Positions 1 to 11,917 of a stretch of 64,000 bases of DNA are shown piece after piece. Location: positions 1,984,001 to 2,048,000 of the forward strand of contig JBANDB010000005.1 of the NCBI GenBank assembly GCA_037576215.1, written 5' to 3'. The position numbers and the translations under genes were made by a program. Below the pieces are notes generated by a model. That model saw nothing but the letters and a program-made list of their open reading frames with translations, was not told where the DNA came from and made no database searches. Numbering within the stretch: position 1 is the first letter of the stretch; every line of letters starts with the position of its first letter. The stretch is from Armillaria gallica (taxonomy: Eukaryota; Basidiomycota; Agaricomycetes; Agaricales; Physalacriaceae).

Positions 1-2466
1 CTCGAACACGTCGTCCCTCCGAATAGTATAGAGCGGCACCGTCCATCTCACTCGCTACTGGCTCTCCCCCGCTCCCGATCCTCGTCATGTCTTGGACGAT
101 CTGTTCATGAAGAAGATCGATCTTCGTCTGCAGCCTCTGAGGAAAAGCGTCCCTCTGAATGAGCAGAAAGGAAGAGCAGTGGCTTTGTCCTGAACGACGA
201 TGACGACTTCTTTTTCAAACCGAGTCCAAGAAACGAGAGTAGCTCGCTTCAAAGTTGCCGCAAGCAAGTCGAGGTTGATGTTCATGGCGCTGGAAAGGCG
301 GCGATGGATATGGTACACTTTTCTTTTGCTCCACTCTTGCTATGAAATAAAAGTCCTCATACTGCTTCGTAGATCCTTTACCATCTCCATCGAGACGATT
401 AGTTTCCATCCGGGTGGTTCATATACACATTCTTATCGTTATTCACCCTTCCCTGTCAAGTGCCATCATCTGCACCTGAGGTCGACGGAAATGTTCTATG
501 CTGGGACTCAAGAACGCCTATTACGTGGATCCTGGCTATACGAGGACCATAGACTCAGAGTACCAATCTGAACTGCGGAGGTTCCAGAATTGAAGAGCAC
601 GCGACTCTGAAGAGGAGGTTCTTTGGTATCGGAAAATGAATTCTGAGCTTTGTGCTATGCATCATTTACCACTTTTCGCATGCATCATAGTCGGATTGAA
701 ACCATGCTTTCGTCTACGTATGCACTCCACACTACACTTCGTTGGGTATTCCTCTAGGAGTTGGTATTAGGTCATCACAACAGGAGCCGGCATCTACGAT
801 ACGCACGTCAAAGACCTGCCCTTCGGTACTTTTGTCCACTAATACATCCCAGACAGACCACAGCATCGAGCTAAACAATGATAATACGCTGGCGCCTCGA
901 GAGTGCCGGCGTCTTATCAGTAGTTCCTGTAGCTATAAGTATCCGCCGAACGTTCATGGTGGCCATGAGATATCCCTGTGTCTTTCACGGATCGTCTTCC
1001 CGTGGCATCAGATAAGCAGCAAGCGCAAAGAAACCATAATTTTGGGGACGTTACGTTTGACAGGCGCTTGACTATTTCTCTGCAACGTCAGTTGTAGTTC
1101 AAAAGTGGCGCAAATAATACATACAAACCTGAATTCTGGCAGGCACAAGTGTGGAAACCTGTCCGTAGAGGACAGAAAACACTAGGGATCAGAGCGACGA
1201 CGACGAGTAATGTGAGCGACGAGTACATTGGAGAGCGAGGCACAGACGTCTATTTGAAGGACGGAGGAAAGGAGGAATTACAAGTTCTATCCAAGTTCTA
1301 TCGAGGCGTTGGATAGAAACGGAAGCAAAATTCAGTCCGGGAATGACGTCGATGATGATGATGATGATGATGATGATATCGTGTTTATGTAAAGTAACCT
1401 AAGGCTCTTCAGAGCCTATGTTCACTGTCAGTAAGGGTATGTACAAAGTGGTCGAGCCTCGGAAGGCTACGGAAGCCTGCCCTAGAGCTCACGTCATCGC
1501 GGAGGGACCGGACCGTGCCAACGCTCCCATTGCAACTTGTTATTTGCAAGTGCACAAGTTCGCATCTCTCACGATTTACTAGGCCTTAAGGAAATGCATG
1601 TATCTGGATACGGTTTGGGGAGCGGACTATGGACGAACGGGCCGAAGAAATTCCGGCCTTTAACACAAATCTTTCTCTGGTCGAGTCTGCTTTATCTATT
1701 GTTTTCATTCTACAAGGGACTACTTGAAGGACTAGTTTCTTCTAAGCTCTTGGCGATTCTGAGCATTGTGTGAAAAACGACGAACGGATGAATAAAAGGA
1801 GCAGCTTGTTTTCTGTCTGGGTAGTCCGTGCGTGGATATGGGCGTCAGTGGTCACAACTATCTAACTGTTTCTTATCTCTTCGTCTCCGGTGCATCCTTC
1901 AATATACTGAGTTTCTCTGAACGATTCTCACTTCTGTCGGTCCCAAATCTTCAAGGCTTCTGAACGAAGGCATCCATACTTATCTTTCGTGCCAATGTTA
2001 CAGTTGTACAGGGCCATGTCTCCAAACCAGTCGGGTCCCTTTTCCCGAGATGATGCGCCATCTCAATGGGCTTTTGATTTCCAAGTCACAATCTCATCAA
2101 CACCTAGGAACCGCTTTGTTCATCTTTAGTATTTCTGTTCCTGTCGTAGGTTTCTAGTTTGCGTGCTCGGCGTCCAGCGATGAGATCGCCGATCCCTCTG
2201 ACGAGGGCATGCTTCACGCTTCACGATTTGCCTCCTTTGTAAGTATCTTGTCTCCATTCTGGGTTCAGCTATTACCTCGTCGTGAATCACGAGCATAGGG
2301 CGTACGGTGCTGGATGGTCCCCGCTCTAGACATTATGTTCACGCTAGTTTGAAATGGACTATTGTGTCGAAAGTAGTAATGCCTGTATCGAGGGCCATTA
2401 AAAGTCAATTAAAAGTTCGTACAGGGATTAATTAGAAGGAATACAATCAAAGGATTAAAGTCCTAA
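1..2466. other. no assignable gene; possible gene fragment at left edge
   Basis: Apart from a short trinucleotide repeat I see no convincing gene here. Between about 290 and the left edge the minus strand can be read as a plausible protein tail (a stretch with LLHEQIVQDM), but only by changing frame once near 165. No domain is recognisable and the piece runs off the window, so I do not call it. Short ORFs at 742-1071 and 1537-1773 have no recognisable content. Confidence 0.4.
1351..1377 (+). repeat. (GAT)9 microsatellite
   Basis: Nine uninterrupted GAT units, followed by an imperfect tail. The repeat lies in non-coding sequence. Confidence 0.9.
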
Positions 2467-3576
2467 TCAACACATCAAGGCAGCCGTAGAACTTGATCCA
2501 CTAGAGGGCTCCCGTTCTTTAGAATAATCGGTCGTCGACTGGCTCTCAGGCAGGGGAATTTTATCCAGTTCACTTTGCTGAATGAGCTGCATATTAATAG
2601 CCCACGCGCCCCGCTTGCCTTCCTGCTCCCCGCTCAGGTCCATCTCTTCGACGAGTGCTTTGACCATTTCCAACCTCCGCTTATAACGATTCCTCAACGT
2701 TTTGTCCTCCTGCACGATGCAATCGTACATTTGCAGCCGATGTGTGAGAGAGTTGCAGAGCGCCAAAAGAGCGACAGAACAAAGAAGGAGCAATGCTATG
2801 AGCAAGCTCCCCGTGGTTGATGCATTACCAGCAAGGGCAGCGGCTGCGTATACCAACAGCGTAGCAAACCCTACGGCCAGGCTCTCCACTCGATCCTCAT
2901 CCCGCAGCCACTGGCCTGCCGTCACCCGTTTGACGTCAGATAACTCCCCTTGCAAACGGACCCAGCGATCCTGACTGAGAACTACGAGGAGATCTCCCGG
3001 GCCGTCCTCCTCTGCCCCCTTCCAATCCTTCGAGTCCGAAGCTCTCCGCTTTATGACGAACACGTTGATCGTTCTAGACAGAACGAGCATCCCCAAGACC
3101 GCTAGTGCCCACCAATCCCTGATGGAACCCACGAGTGCGAAGACGACGATAGTCAACATCGGACATAATAGATATAGCAGAGCCACGGAAACTCCTGCAC
3201 GCCAGAAAGTGTGGTATTGTGGAGGGGATAGGTCGAAATACGAATTGTTTAGTGGGTTCTTGGGTTTTGGGTTTGACTCTACATGAGCGGTGACGAGGTG
3301 TCCGGTACGGCCAATGCGTTGGAGGTAGCTGACCGTGGCGGGGTTCTCGATACGGAAAACGTATCCGTTGGTCAATGACCCGGTTTGTGGAAATTCACTG
3401 CGATTAACCTCGTCGGCGGATTGCTGCTGATGCATCCCTGGGGCAAGGACAAGGATGTCTAGCCAGGATGCCGTCCCCATCAGAGCTGTCCTCACTGCGA
3501 CGGTGGGAAGATCTGCTAGAGCAACGAGCCCTGCAGATTCGAGGGTGATGCCGGAAATAGAAGATTTTTTGAACAT
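2467..3576 (-). CDS. alpha-family four-helix membrane protein, copy 1 (subtype A)
   Basis: Uninterrupted 369-residue ORF with no intron. I chose the ATG at 3576, not 3588, because every paralogue in the window starts with MF or MI just before the conserved SSISGITLESAG-type motif. Layout: N-terminal domain of ~110 residues with LAPGMHQQQS, then an asparagine/glutamate stretch (EVNRSEFP), GYVFRIENP and YLQRIGRTGH. A first pair of hydrophobic helices follows at ~130-185, then a basic linker. Next comes the family core DRWVRLQGELSDVK...VTAGQWLRD, a second helix pair (LLVYAAAALAGNAS, then a leucine-rich helix ending ALCNS), and a charged tail. Subtype A also includes the copies at 9481 and 14898. 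Function unknown; I infer an integral membrane protein with no visible catalytic motif. Confidence 0.85.
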   Translation of the reverse strand: MFKKSSISGITLESAGLVALADLPTVAVRTALMGTASWLDILVLAPGMHQQQSADEVNRSEFPQTGSLTNGYVFRIENPATVSYLQRIGRTGHLVTAHVESNPKPKNPLNNSYFDLSPPQYHTFWRAGVSVALLYLLCPMLTIVVFALVGSIRDWWALAVLGMLVLSRTINVFVIKRRASDSKDWKGAEEDGPGDLLVVLSQDRWVRLQGELSDVKRVTAGQWLRDEDRVESLAVGFATLLVYAAAALAGNASTTGSLLIALLLLCSVALLALCNSLTHRLQMYDCIVQEDKTLRNRYKRRLEMVKALVEEMDLSGEQEGKRGAWAINMQLIQQSELDKIPLPESQSTTDYSKEREPSSGSSSTAALMC

Positions 3577-3637
3577 GACGAGGCTCAATGAGCGCGAGGA
3601 AGACAGAAGAGATCTGGAAAGGAAAGCTGCAGCGCTT

Positions 3638-3650
3638 GACGATATTATAT
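3638..3650 (-). promoter_or_regulatory. putative TATA-like element of alpha copy 1
   Basis: On the minus strand this reads ATATAATATCGTC, 62-74 bp upstream of the chosen ATG. The same place upstream of copies 3, 7 and 8 carries a related A/T core followed by GTC, which suggests a shared core-promoter element. Confidence 0.4.
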
Positions 3651-4639
3651 TGCTCTACAGGGAGCATGGTCCGGCAGATTCGGTAATATTGTTACCGACT
3701 GCATAATTGCTTCACAAAGCCGTTCATTCATTTTGCGACTATTCCATCAAACCACACATTCATAGCTTCTGTCGGGCTTGAAAAAGTATGAAGGCCTCAT
3801 GTCTGCTAGGCGCTCAGCCTATTCATCGGCACTTCCTGAGTCCTTAGCATAGTTTCCCGTGGCAGGGGCACCGTTGACAAACGGGCTTGGAAAAAACGAC
3901 GTCTGGGCGTCAAAGGCATATTCAATTGGTTCTTGAAGGGGGGAATTGGCTGCGAGGCAGCCTCACGTTACGATGGTGTACGCATCCGTCAGAGAAGTGC
4001 GGCTTCGAATCCGATCTCCAGGCAAAGTGAATAGCAACTGCGCGTTCGCACTTCTGTCAGACGGGTTGGCGAGGTGCTGATAGAACGTAATGGTACTAAC
4101 AAGCAAAGCCTTCCCGTCTAAATGCCAATGGCGTCAGTTAGCCCAGGCTCTCCAATTGCAACGAGTCCTGAGGTCCACACGGAAATTGCGTGTGCAAGGG
4201 TCTGCTAGACACTGTATCACGACGCGGTAAAATTCGTATACCGGTTCAGACACGAGGATCTGCATCCGATAGAAGTTCATTGTTCTCAAGGGCCATTAAC
4301 CCCATCCGCTCTCCGTGAGCTTCCAACGATAAGCCGAGGTGAGCGAGGGCCAGGATGTTGGAATGAAGGTTAGGAGTGGGTTGTATAATCATCACGACGA
4401 CACTCCGTTGGATGGAGGGGTGTCAGCCGTCGTCAGAAGGAGTATTCGGGAGGGAAAACGTATCGTCAAGATAAACAACACGACGCGGAGATGTTCTTCG
4501 CACGAAGAACTGTGCAGCTGGTAGATGTACAAAGACATCAAAATTGACACTTGTGGTCGCAGCCACTATGTCTAACATCAAGAACTTTTAGTCTTCTTGA
4601 AGCTCAGATGATAAGAGAGACTGACATATGTCAAACCAA
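3651..4639. other. spacer upstream of alpha copy 1; no gene seen
   Basis: No ORF has recognisable content. Short stretches resemble the spacer upstream of alpha copy 3 (10.6-11.2 kb), as expected from duplication of whole units. Nothing else is supported. Confidence 0.4.
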
Positions 4640-5348
4640 ATCTGCTTGTATAGAAGAGTCTTCGGGAAGGAATCCTGTGCGAATGAGACGGAGTTCCTGC
4701 CCTTCTCGCGAACTAGCGCGCGCCATCAGCAACCTCTGTTCATAATTCTTCGGCTCTCCTTCCACTTGCACATACAACATGATCGTACATTCGCAAGCAC
4801 CTAGTCAAGGAGTCGCAAAGACCCGCGAGAGCGACGGGGCAAGCGGCAAGCAAGTTCCTCACTCTCGATGCATTGCCAGCCAGAGCTTGATGACGACGAC
4901 AGCATTAATCAACCCTTCCAACATGAGTATCCACAGAACCCTAAAGCTTCACCTCGGAGCGCGAACCTGATGGTAGTCGATATTGAACGATGGATGTTGA
5001 GTGGAGAATCCCAGCGACTATGAAGGAATAGATAAGCCTTAATAGTATCGTCACGGGATGGGATACCCAGGCAGTAACACAGTGTCTGGTGCGCTCAATG
5101 GTTTGCAGGTATCCAATCGGAACAGGATTCTCTACGTGGAAGACATAACCGGTAGTCATCGCACTGGTTGTCAGTTCACCGTGGTTGACCTCGTCGGCGG
5201 ATCACTACTGATGCATTCCTGGTGCAGGGAGTGTCGAGGTATGAAGCTATGCTCGTCAGGGCTATCGTCATCACAGCAGTAGAGAGATCTGCGAAGATGA
5301 GTCCCGCGGGTTCGAAGGAGACACGGTGTGAAATAGACGACTGAACGT
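4640..5348 (-). pseudogene. alpha-family relic with internal deletion (subtype C-like)
   Basis: The N-terminal part is readable: HRVSFEPAGLIFADLS, a degenerate LAPGMHQ motif, a valine/asparagine stretch and the GYVFHVENP motif. Traces of the tail (LCDS, then MYDHVV) lie near 4.8 kb. The start codon position reads ACG, the frame is broken several times, and much of the middle helix and core region is missing. The tail near 4640-4760 lines up with the tail of the subtype C copy at 11918. It sits 235 bp downstream of the best beta-family copy, the same arrangement as the other C-type pairs. Confidence 0.75.
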
Positions 5349-5378
5349 AGGTTGAGCCCGACGAAAACAAGACGAAGG

Positions 5379-5388
5379 GATAAAGGCC
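5379..5388 (-). promoter_or_regulatory. C-type promoter element of the alpha relic
   Basis: Reads GGCCTTTATC on the minus strand, 31-40 bp before the former start codon. The same word occurs before the two other C-type copies. Confidence 0.4.
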
Positions 5389-5582
5389 ATGTGTGTAGTG
5401 TGAGGACCATGCCGATTGTGGTATGCGTAAGTGGCGTTGAGCCGGCAATCCGGGGCCCTCGAAGAGATTCCCCCCCTGCCTTTTCCATTCATCACAATAC
5501 TTCCATCAACCGTAGAACGAAACAGAATCATGAAAGAATGGCGACCTCGTGCCGACGACGTGCGCGACCAGTTCATGGAACT

Positions 5583-6037
5583 TCACTGTTCCCGAAGCTG
5601 ACCCTCCATACCGCTGGTGATCATCACAGACACCACCGAGACGAGGCTCAAAACAAACATTAGTAGTGTTAGAAGAACGATGGACGTAAGGAATCCTCCC
5701 CCCGATTGCTCGTGTTTGAAGTGTGCTCGCGTCAAAATATCATCCTTCAGTAGAATATATTGAGCACGGAGATCGTTCGTTAAGCGCTGGCATCGGCAGG
5801 TATCAGGCTACCAAGCGGACAGCAGGCCAAGACGTCCGTGAAGAGCGGCTATACGTGCGTGAAATCCTTTTTCCATGAAGTAGCAAAGCCTTGAGACATC
5901 GCAATAGCGTTGACAGCGAGGCTGATGCATATCGGTACCAATACAACTGGCGCCCTGGTTTGCAGGCTTCCGAACACAGGATGAATGTACACGAAAAACG
6001 CATGTTCAAGAAGCTGCACGATATTGAATAGCTTAGG
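5583..6037 (-). CDS. beta-family membrane protein, last two exons of the best-preserved copy
   Basis: Two exons can be joined cleanly: 5855-6037 (61 codons) and 5583-5807 (75 codons including the stop), with a 47-nt GT-AG intron. The first encodes PKLFNIVQLLEHAFFVYIHP and a hydrophobic stretch (PVVLVPICISLAV). The second encodes a polar segment (LRAQYILLKDD), one strong transmembrane helix (LTSIVLLTLLMFVLSLVSVV) and a short polar end (GQLREQ). Earlier exons probably lie at 6040-6690; a stretch with KTIICEYNILRDV at about 6.2 kb fits because equivalents precede the other beta copies. I could not join those exons without stops, so the copy may be incomplete or dead. No named family recognised. 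Alternative: it is itself a pseudogene. Confidence 0.5.
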
Positions 6038-7557
6038 CTGGGCAACCAATAAGCTTTGCTGTTCACACGGGCTGCTTTACCTTACCTTCGTATGTCTAAA
6101 ACTTCCCTGCTGAACATTCTCTGAGAGGCACAAGCCTTCCGAATTAGTTGTCGTCCTCTAGCATCGAGGGGAACATGTATTCTGACCTGTGTGACATCCC
6201 GCAGAATATTGTATTCACATATAATGGTCTTAGTCGAAGTAATAGTCTGGAGAAGAGTCAGGATATCGAACAGACAGAATAATATGTGTACGTACTCACA
6301 TCTTCCCTAATATACGTACGTCCTTTAATCGTCCACCGTACCACGGCGAACAGCGTTCAAGAATAATGTTGAGCGAAGGTGACTTTCTGGAACACTGTAA
6401 ATATTATCACAGAACTGGAACGCGAAAAACATGACTAACCATGCACAGAGTCTTGCATTCCAGTGTCTAAGAGTTACATATATAGCTCGCACACAGAGCT
6501 ACAGCAAGCCTTAAATCGGTCAATGGCAGACCTGGACACGGCGTCTTCCGTTAACAAGGTTCGAACGAAGACATTCTGAAAGCTCGAGTAGGAGCGCTGT
6601 CAACTGTAGAGCACCGACTAGGCGTTAAGGTCAGAAGAGCCGACGTTTTACCAGTAAACATACCTGGAAAATGTTCCTTCGCTAGAGCGCAATGAAGAAT
6701 TCACTGGACATGATGATGAGGAACAGTAAATATAACCGTGTCATGGTAGTTCGTCATTAAGAGGCGCTCGGCATTTTCCGGACGAAGTCACTTTGACGCC
6801 GGCGCCCCCTATTATTTAATTCAATCTCAAGTTTTGGCCTTGCCGAGTACCACCTTGAAACGGAATCACACAATTGCAAGTTGGCAAGAGAATCGAATCA
6901 TCAATCCAAAAATATCCACGCACCATCCACCTCCATCTTGGCCGACCCGGAGTTTTTTTTTCCGACGTTTATTTTCTCTAAACTTCATCCATACCTCTAT
7001 TCTGAGTCTCAAGAGTATAAAACTCTACATTCAGTACGAAGACCTATCTATGTTGAAATCTGTGAGTGCACCTTGCGCAAACGAGGCAGCACCGCTACCA
7101 TAGACTGACTGTGGGATAAAAACGTCGGAGTCAACACTTCTGGTCGTCAATACTATTATTAGGATCGGAACTTGAGAACCACGGTACTTAACTTTGATTT
7201 CTCCAGCAGATTGACAACAAGGTTTCAAAAACCAAATTTTACATCAAGGGAGGATCAATCATCAAGATGGAACTGAAAATCAATGCGTTACTTGTACATA
7301 GGGCCATCATTAACGCACAAGTACTATTCCGAATGTGATCATTTCCCTCGAACTTCGCATCATCTATGTATGCATCCAATTCTCCAAGTCATTACATCGC
7401 GGTAACTTACGTAACTGTAAATACAGCACGAACACCCGTCTATGTTACAATATACCTTTTTCAATCTAAGCCCCTTCCGAACTCAACGTTTCTTTATACA
7501 AAAGACTGGATGGTAGGGGCAAAGCCTAACGCCTCAGCCGTTTGATCATCAACTCTG
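6038..7557. other. upstream beta exons (uncertain) and spacer
   Basis: From about 6690 to 6040 the minus strand holds beta-like pieces (see preceding entry) with apparent splice sites but no complete reading. From 6.7 to 7.55 kb I see only A/T-rich spacer and short ORFs without recognisable content. Confidence 0.35.
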
Positions 7558-8610
7558 CTAGGTCTGGGGGGCGGGGCTCGAGGGGCTGGATTCTTCCGAC
7601 GACGAGTCAATCCCAACAGATATCTCCTTCATCTCAATCTCATGCTTAGGCTTGAGACCCATTTCATAGGCCCAGTCTCTCTTCCCGCTCGCATGGATCA
7701 AAGCATCGACCATATCCATCCTTCGCTTATATCTTGGCGTTATCCCGTCTTGCCGCACGATACAATCGTACATCTGCAAACATCCTGTCCAGGAGTTGCA
7801 CAGACCCAGAAGGGCGGCAGAGCAGAGCAGGAGGGACGCGATAAGCAAGCTCCCCATCGTCGACGCGTTGCCTGCCAAAGCTGCAGCCGCGTAGACTAGC
7901 AGTGTAGCGAGGGCCACCGAGAAACTCTCCGCTGTGCTTGGATCTCGCAGCCATTCGCCTGCTGTCACGGTCTTGATATCATGCAAGGACCCCTGTAAGC
8001 GCACCCAGCGATCCTTGCTCAGAATGATGAGGAGATCACCTGGGCCCTCTTCTAGAGCACCCTTCCACTCCTCTGAATCTTTGCTCCGTCGCCTGATGAC
8101 GATTACGTTGATCGCTCGAGCTGCTATCAACATCCCCAACACCCAAAATCCCCACCAGTCCTGTATAGCAGCGAGCAAGGCGAGCACGACCACCGTCAAG
8201 ATCGGACTGAGGAGATATAGCAGTGTCGCTGAGACCCCGGTGACGAAGAACGATTGTACAAGGTGATCGTATAGGGATAAAGTAGGGTCGCGGGAAGGAT
8301 GCATGGATACCTGGGCGGTAACAAGGTGCCCGGTGCGACCGATGCGCTGCAGGTAGCTGACGGTGGCAGGATTCTCGACACGAAAGACGTATCCGTTGAT
8401 TATCGATCCGGTCGTTGGAAACTCTCCACGGTTAACTTCTTCAGCAGACTGCTGTTGATGCATACCGGGAGCGAGGAGGAGGACATCGAGGGGGGAGGCC
8501 GTCCCTGTTAGAGCCGTCCTCACAGCGACGATGGAGAGGTCTGCGAGGGCAACAAGGCCCGCAGCCTCGAGAGTGATGTGGTGACGGGAGATGGAAAATT
8601 TGCTGAACAT
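7558..8610 (-). CDS. alpha-family four-helix membrane protein, copy 2
   Basis: Intronless, uninterrupted, 350 residues. It starts at the conserved MFSKFSIS position. Motifs in order: AAGLVALADLSIVAVRTALT, LAPGMHQQQSAEEVNRGEF, GYVFRVENPATVSYLQRIG, then helices 1-2 around residues 125-175. The core follows: DRWVRLQGSLHDIK with VTAGEWLRD, then helices 3-4 with LLVYAAAALAGNAS and LLGLCNS. The tail has a tyrosine-arginine rich segment (YKRRMDMVDALI) and an acidic serine-rich end. It belongs to no larger subtype in the window and has the most divergent linker. Expected in a membrane; function unknown. A GTATAAGGA word at 8637-8645 lies 27-35 bp upstream and may be its TATA box. Confidence 0.85.
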   Translation of the reverse strand: MFSKFSISRHHITLEAAGLVALADLSIVAVRTALTGTASPLDVLLLAPGMHQQQSAEEVNRGEFPTTGSIINGYVFRVENPATVSYLQRIGRTGHLVTAQVSMHPSRDPTLSLYDHLVQSFFVTGVSATLLYLLSPILTVVVLALLAAIQDWWGFWVLGMLIAARAINVIVIRRRSKDSEEWKGALEEGPGDLLIILSKDRWVRLQGSLHDIKTVTAGEWLRDPSTAESFSVALATLLVYAAAALAGNASTMGSLLIASLLLCSAALLGLCNSWTGCLQMYDCIVRQDGITPRYKRRMDMVDALIHASGKRDWAYEMGLKPKHEIEMKEISVGIDSSSEESSPSSPAPQT

Positions 8611-8645
8611 GGGTGAAATCTGAGGTAGGTTGGGAAGTATAAGGA

Positions 8646-9480
8646 CGGGAACGAGGCTGCGCGCATGATGGGGTAGACGAAGCTGTAGGTAACAAAGGTT
8701 CTGGCTGCCTCGGCCCGAAGTTGTACCTTTTCGTGTATCACAGCAATTTTAAGAATTTATATCAAAGCGCAAAGACGGCACAAGGGCAACAGCTAGGTGA
8801 CGTGGGTATTGTTGCTAGCACCATTCAACTGCTGCACAGCGTAGCAGTGCTCACAATCCTATAGTAGACTACCACGGAAAGGTGGGCAATCCTCGGCGCC
8901 TGACTATTTTTGCTGGCCGGCGTCAAAACAGGACTTGCGGTTGATGATGAACGGTAACGGAGAAAACTCTTCCCCAATACTCTCTCTGCAATGTCTTCTT
9001 TCATTGGAGCAAATTCACTGAGAAGACAGACTGGTCCAGTGAAGCGCCAACCTTACACTGAAACACGGTGTACATCAAACTTTATTTCAATGCTGTAAAC
9101 CTCCCACGATTCAGTTCTAGTCTGCCCTATGTTAGCGAAATGGAGATCCCCCATAGTTAGTCCTCACAACGTGTATATGGGAATGAGTCGAGATGACATC
9201 TATCTGTATTGACGCGAGGTTATTATCATGGTCTGGAGTAGAACGTATATAGCTTGAACACATACTAGAAGTCACGTAAATCGTGCTGACTTGAAGTGAC
9301 CATTCTCGGGTCCGCACACCTGCAGAAGCGCCAACTTTACGTCGTGAAGATGTGCATCACGGAACGACGATTGGAAGAACAATCACTTGTGGCCGATAGA
9401 AAACCAAGACATGTTTAAATGCAAGTATCTGGACATTGGAGGAGGAAAATATAGTGGAGGCCTGAGGTACTGTGGAAGAA
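8646..9480. other. spacer, no gene seen
   Basis: Intergenic sequence between alpha copies 2 and 3. No recognisable coding content on either strand. Confidence 0.4.
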
Positions 9481-10539
9481 TTAGACGGGCATATCAGAAT
9501 TTTGAAGAAGAGCCTTTAGTTTACTACGTTTAATAAGCGCCATGTCAACGGCCCAATCACCTATTTCACGATCCTCCGACTTTATAACAAGGCCGTCGTT
9601 CCAGAGTCGGACTTCCTCCGCAATGAGCTCCTCGACCATCGCCAACCTCCGGTCATAGGTCTTCGTTCCTTTTTCTCCCCGCACGATACAATCGTACATT
9701 TGCAGCCGATCTGTGAAAGAGTTGCAAAGGGCCAATAGAGCGACAGAGCAAAGAAGCAACCATGCAATGACCAAACTCCCCACAGTCGATGCATTACCAG
9801 CAAGGGCTGCAGCTGCGTATACCAACAGCGTAGCGATCCCTACGGCAAGACTCTCTACTCGGTCCTCATCCCGCAGCCATTGGCCTGCCGTCACCTGCTT
9901 GACGTCAGACAATTTTCCCTCCACACGAATCCAGCGATCCTGGCTTAACACCACAAGAAGAACATCTTCGCGATCCTTCTCCTCTGCACCCTTCCAATGC
10001 CTGGAGTCCCGAATTCTGCGCTTTATGACAGTAACATTGATGATTCTGGATAGAACAAGCATCCCCAGAACCCCTAACGCCCACCAATCCCTGATGGAGC
10101 CCACGAGTGCTAAGACGACGATGGTCAACGCCGGACACAATAGATATAGCAGGGCCGCTAAAACTCCAGCATTGTAGAAGGTTTGATTTTTGGGGGAGAA
10201 ATAAGGGATTATTGGAGCGTTGCTGGGGAATGACTTTGGTTCTACAACAGCGGTGACAAGTTGGCCGGTGCGACCGATGCGCTGTAGGTAGCTGACCGTA
10301 ACAGGATTCTCGATACGGAAAACGTATCCGCTGATCAATGATCCGGTTTGTGGAAATTCGCCGCGATTAACCTCGTCGGCGGATTGCTGTTGATGCATCC
10401 CTGGGGCAAGGACAAGGATGTCAAGCCAGGATGCCGTCCCCATCAGAGCTGTCCTCACTGCGACAGTGGAGAGGTCAGCTAGAGCGACGAGCCCAGCAGA
10501 TTCGAGGGTGATGCCAGTGATAGAGGATTTCTTGAACAT
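9481..10539 (-). CDS. alpha-family four-helix membrane protein, copy 3 (subtype A)
   Basis: Intronless, 352 residues, starting MFKKSSITGITLESAG. All family blocks are present: LAPGMHQQQSADEVNRGEF, GYVFRIENPVTVSYLQRIG, helix pair 1-2 with SIRDWWALGVLGMLVLSR, DRWIRVEGKLSDVK, VTAGQWLRDEDRVES, helix pair 3-4 and LCNSFTDRLQMYDCIV. It differs from copies 1 and 5 in the tail, which lacks the EMDLS/GKGG-type insertions. No premature stop or frame change is visible, so it could be expressed. Function unknown. Confidence 0.85.
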   Translation of the reverse strand: MFKKSSITGITLESAGLVALADLSTVAVRTALMGTASWLDILVLAPGMHQQQSADEVNRGEFPQTGSLISGYVFRIENPVTVSYLQRIGRTGQLVTAVVEPKSFPSNAPIIPYFSPKNQTFYNAGVLAALLYLLCPALTIVVLALVGSIRDWWALGVLGMLVLSRIINVTVIKRRIRDSRHWKGAEEKDREDVLLVVLSQDRWIRVEGKLSDVKQVTAGQWLRDEDRVESLAVGIATLLVYAAAALAGNASTVGSLVIAWLLLCSVALLALCNSFTDRLQMYDCIVRGEKGTKTYDRRLAMVEELIAEEVRLWNDGLVIKSEDREIGDWAVDMALIKRSKLKALLQNSDMPV

Positions 10540-10603
10540 GACGAGGTCTCAACGAGTGCGAGGAAGACGAGGAGGACTTGGATTGAGCTAGGGCGTAGCT
10601 CTT

Positions 10604-10615
10604 GACGGTGTTACA
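10604..10615 (-). promoter_or_regulatory. putative core promoter element of alpha copy 3
   Basis: Reads TGTAACACCGTC on the minus strand, 65-76 bp upstream of the ATG. It matches the position and the GTC end of the elements before copies 1, 7 and 8. Confidence 0.35.
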
Positions 10616-11917
10616 TTGCTTTTTGATGACGGCTGCAGGGAACATGGTCCGGCAGCCCCGGGGAACCTGTAGTAACCGCTAAGTGTACGTGATGTTCCTG
10701 CAACGTTGCAAAACTTCCCATCTATCGGTGGCCCTTCCATTGGCTACAGATTCGCGGCTTCCCCGGTTCCTGAGAATATTAAGCGCCCGACCTATTTATC
10801 GGCACCCGGTTCATCCTTGGCGCGCCTTCCAGCAGCACAGGTGTGATTGACAGAGCATGAGTGTCAAGTCGAACGAAGGAGACTGCGGTAATTATCGACC
10901 TCTGCTAGCTGTCCGTGTTCATAGTGCATGAGCGCCGAAATAATTGTTCCTCGAGAGTGCCGTTGCCAGCGGAGAATATTGGTTAGGCGCTCGTCGTGAG
11001 AGAGGCTCCGATTCCGGTTTCACAGGCAACGGGAATAGGAATAGTGCATCCGCAGCTCTGTCGTACAAGTTAGCAAAGCATGGACATAATGTAATGGTAC
11101 TAACAAGCACGGCCTTATTTTCTGCACGTTTCGTCGACATTTATATCAACTGTTCTGGGAGGGCAAGGCGGCTATTTTAGAAAGTATTGAATGCGCAGTC
11201 ACAGATTCGACAGCTGAAGATAGAATGTTCTGGTGTCTGTACTTCACTGGACGGAAGTAGGATACCTTGAGGCTGTGGGTACATTCCATGCCCGTGCAAA
11301 ACCATGGTTTTCTTTTTTATCCACCGCCGGTCTTGACGCAGTCATTTCACTGACATTTTCAGCGGAAAAGAGGGCAGAAAATGATGGCTTTGTCAATCCG
11401 AGTGCTGGCGTGGCCACGGTAACCGCAATATAAGTGAACATGCCTCGAGGATACGGGCTGACAGGTGCTTCCCGTACAATCACCGTTCCAGACATTGAAT
11501 TGAAGATTTTTGAACCCTCGCCGATAGCAGTCGTACCTATTTTAAGCGCTGTCATATTTCCGCGTGTATAATAATCATTGTGGCTGCACAGTTGCGTGTA
11601 AAAACGAGATTCTTGTTGAAGTTCGAGGACGGGAAGGGATAAAAGAGCAACTCGTTTAACCTATGTATGTTGAGATGGTGGTAAACGGTAAAGAAACGGG
11701 ATTCGGAGCCGGTTGATTCCGACGCGTAGTACAGCCACCAGTAACTCCAATAATTCTTCATTGTAATAATTGCAAAAGGGTTCTTGCTCATAAGACAGAA
11801 AATGATGTCTGGTATGAGTAGAAAGATGTCAAGACGACACTGCTGGTAGTGGAATATCTGACATTTATGAGATAAGATTTCTGTTCAAGCTCAAAAGGTG
11901 AAGTGAACTCACAAATG
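10616..11917. other. spacer, no gene seen
   Basis: Contains short ORFs on both strands (for example 11244-11555 minus) with no recognisable domains, signal peptides or splice-consistent continuation. I support nothing here beyond duplicated spacer. Confidence 0.4.

Noticed and set aside
2575..3706. Plus-strand ORFs opposite alpha copy 1 (and the same at every other alpha copy)
   Set aside because: They are antisense shadows of the conserved alpha frames; similar shadows recur because the sense sequence is conserved.
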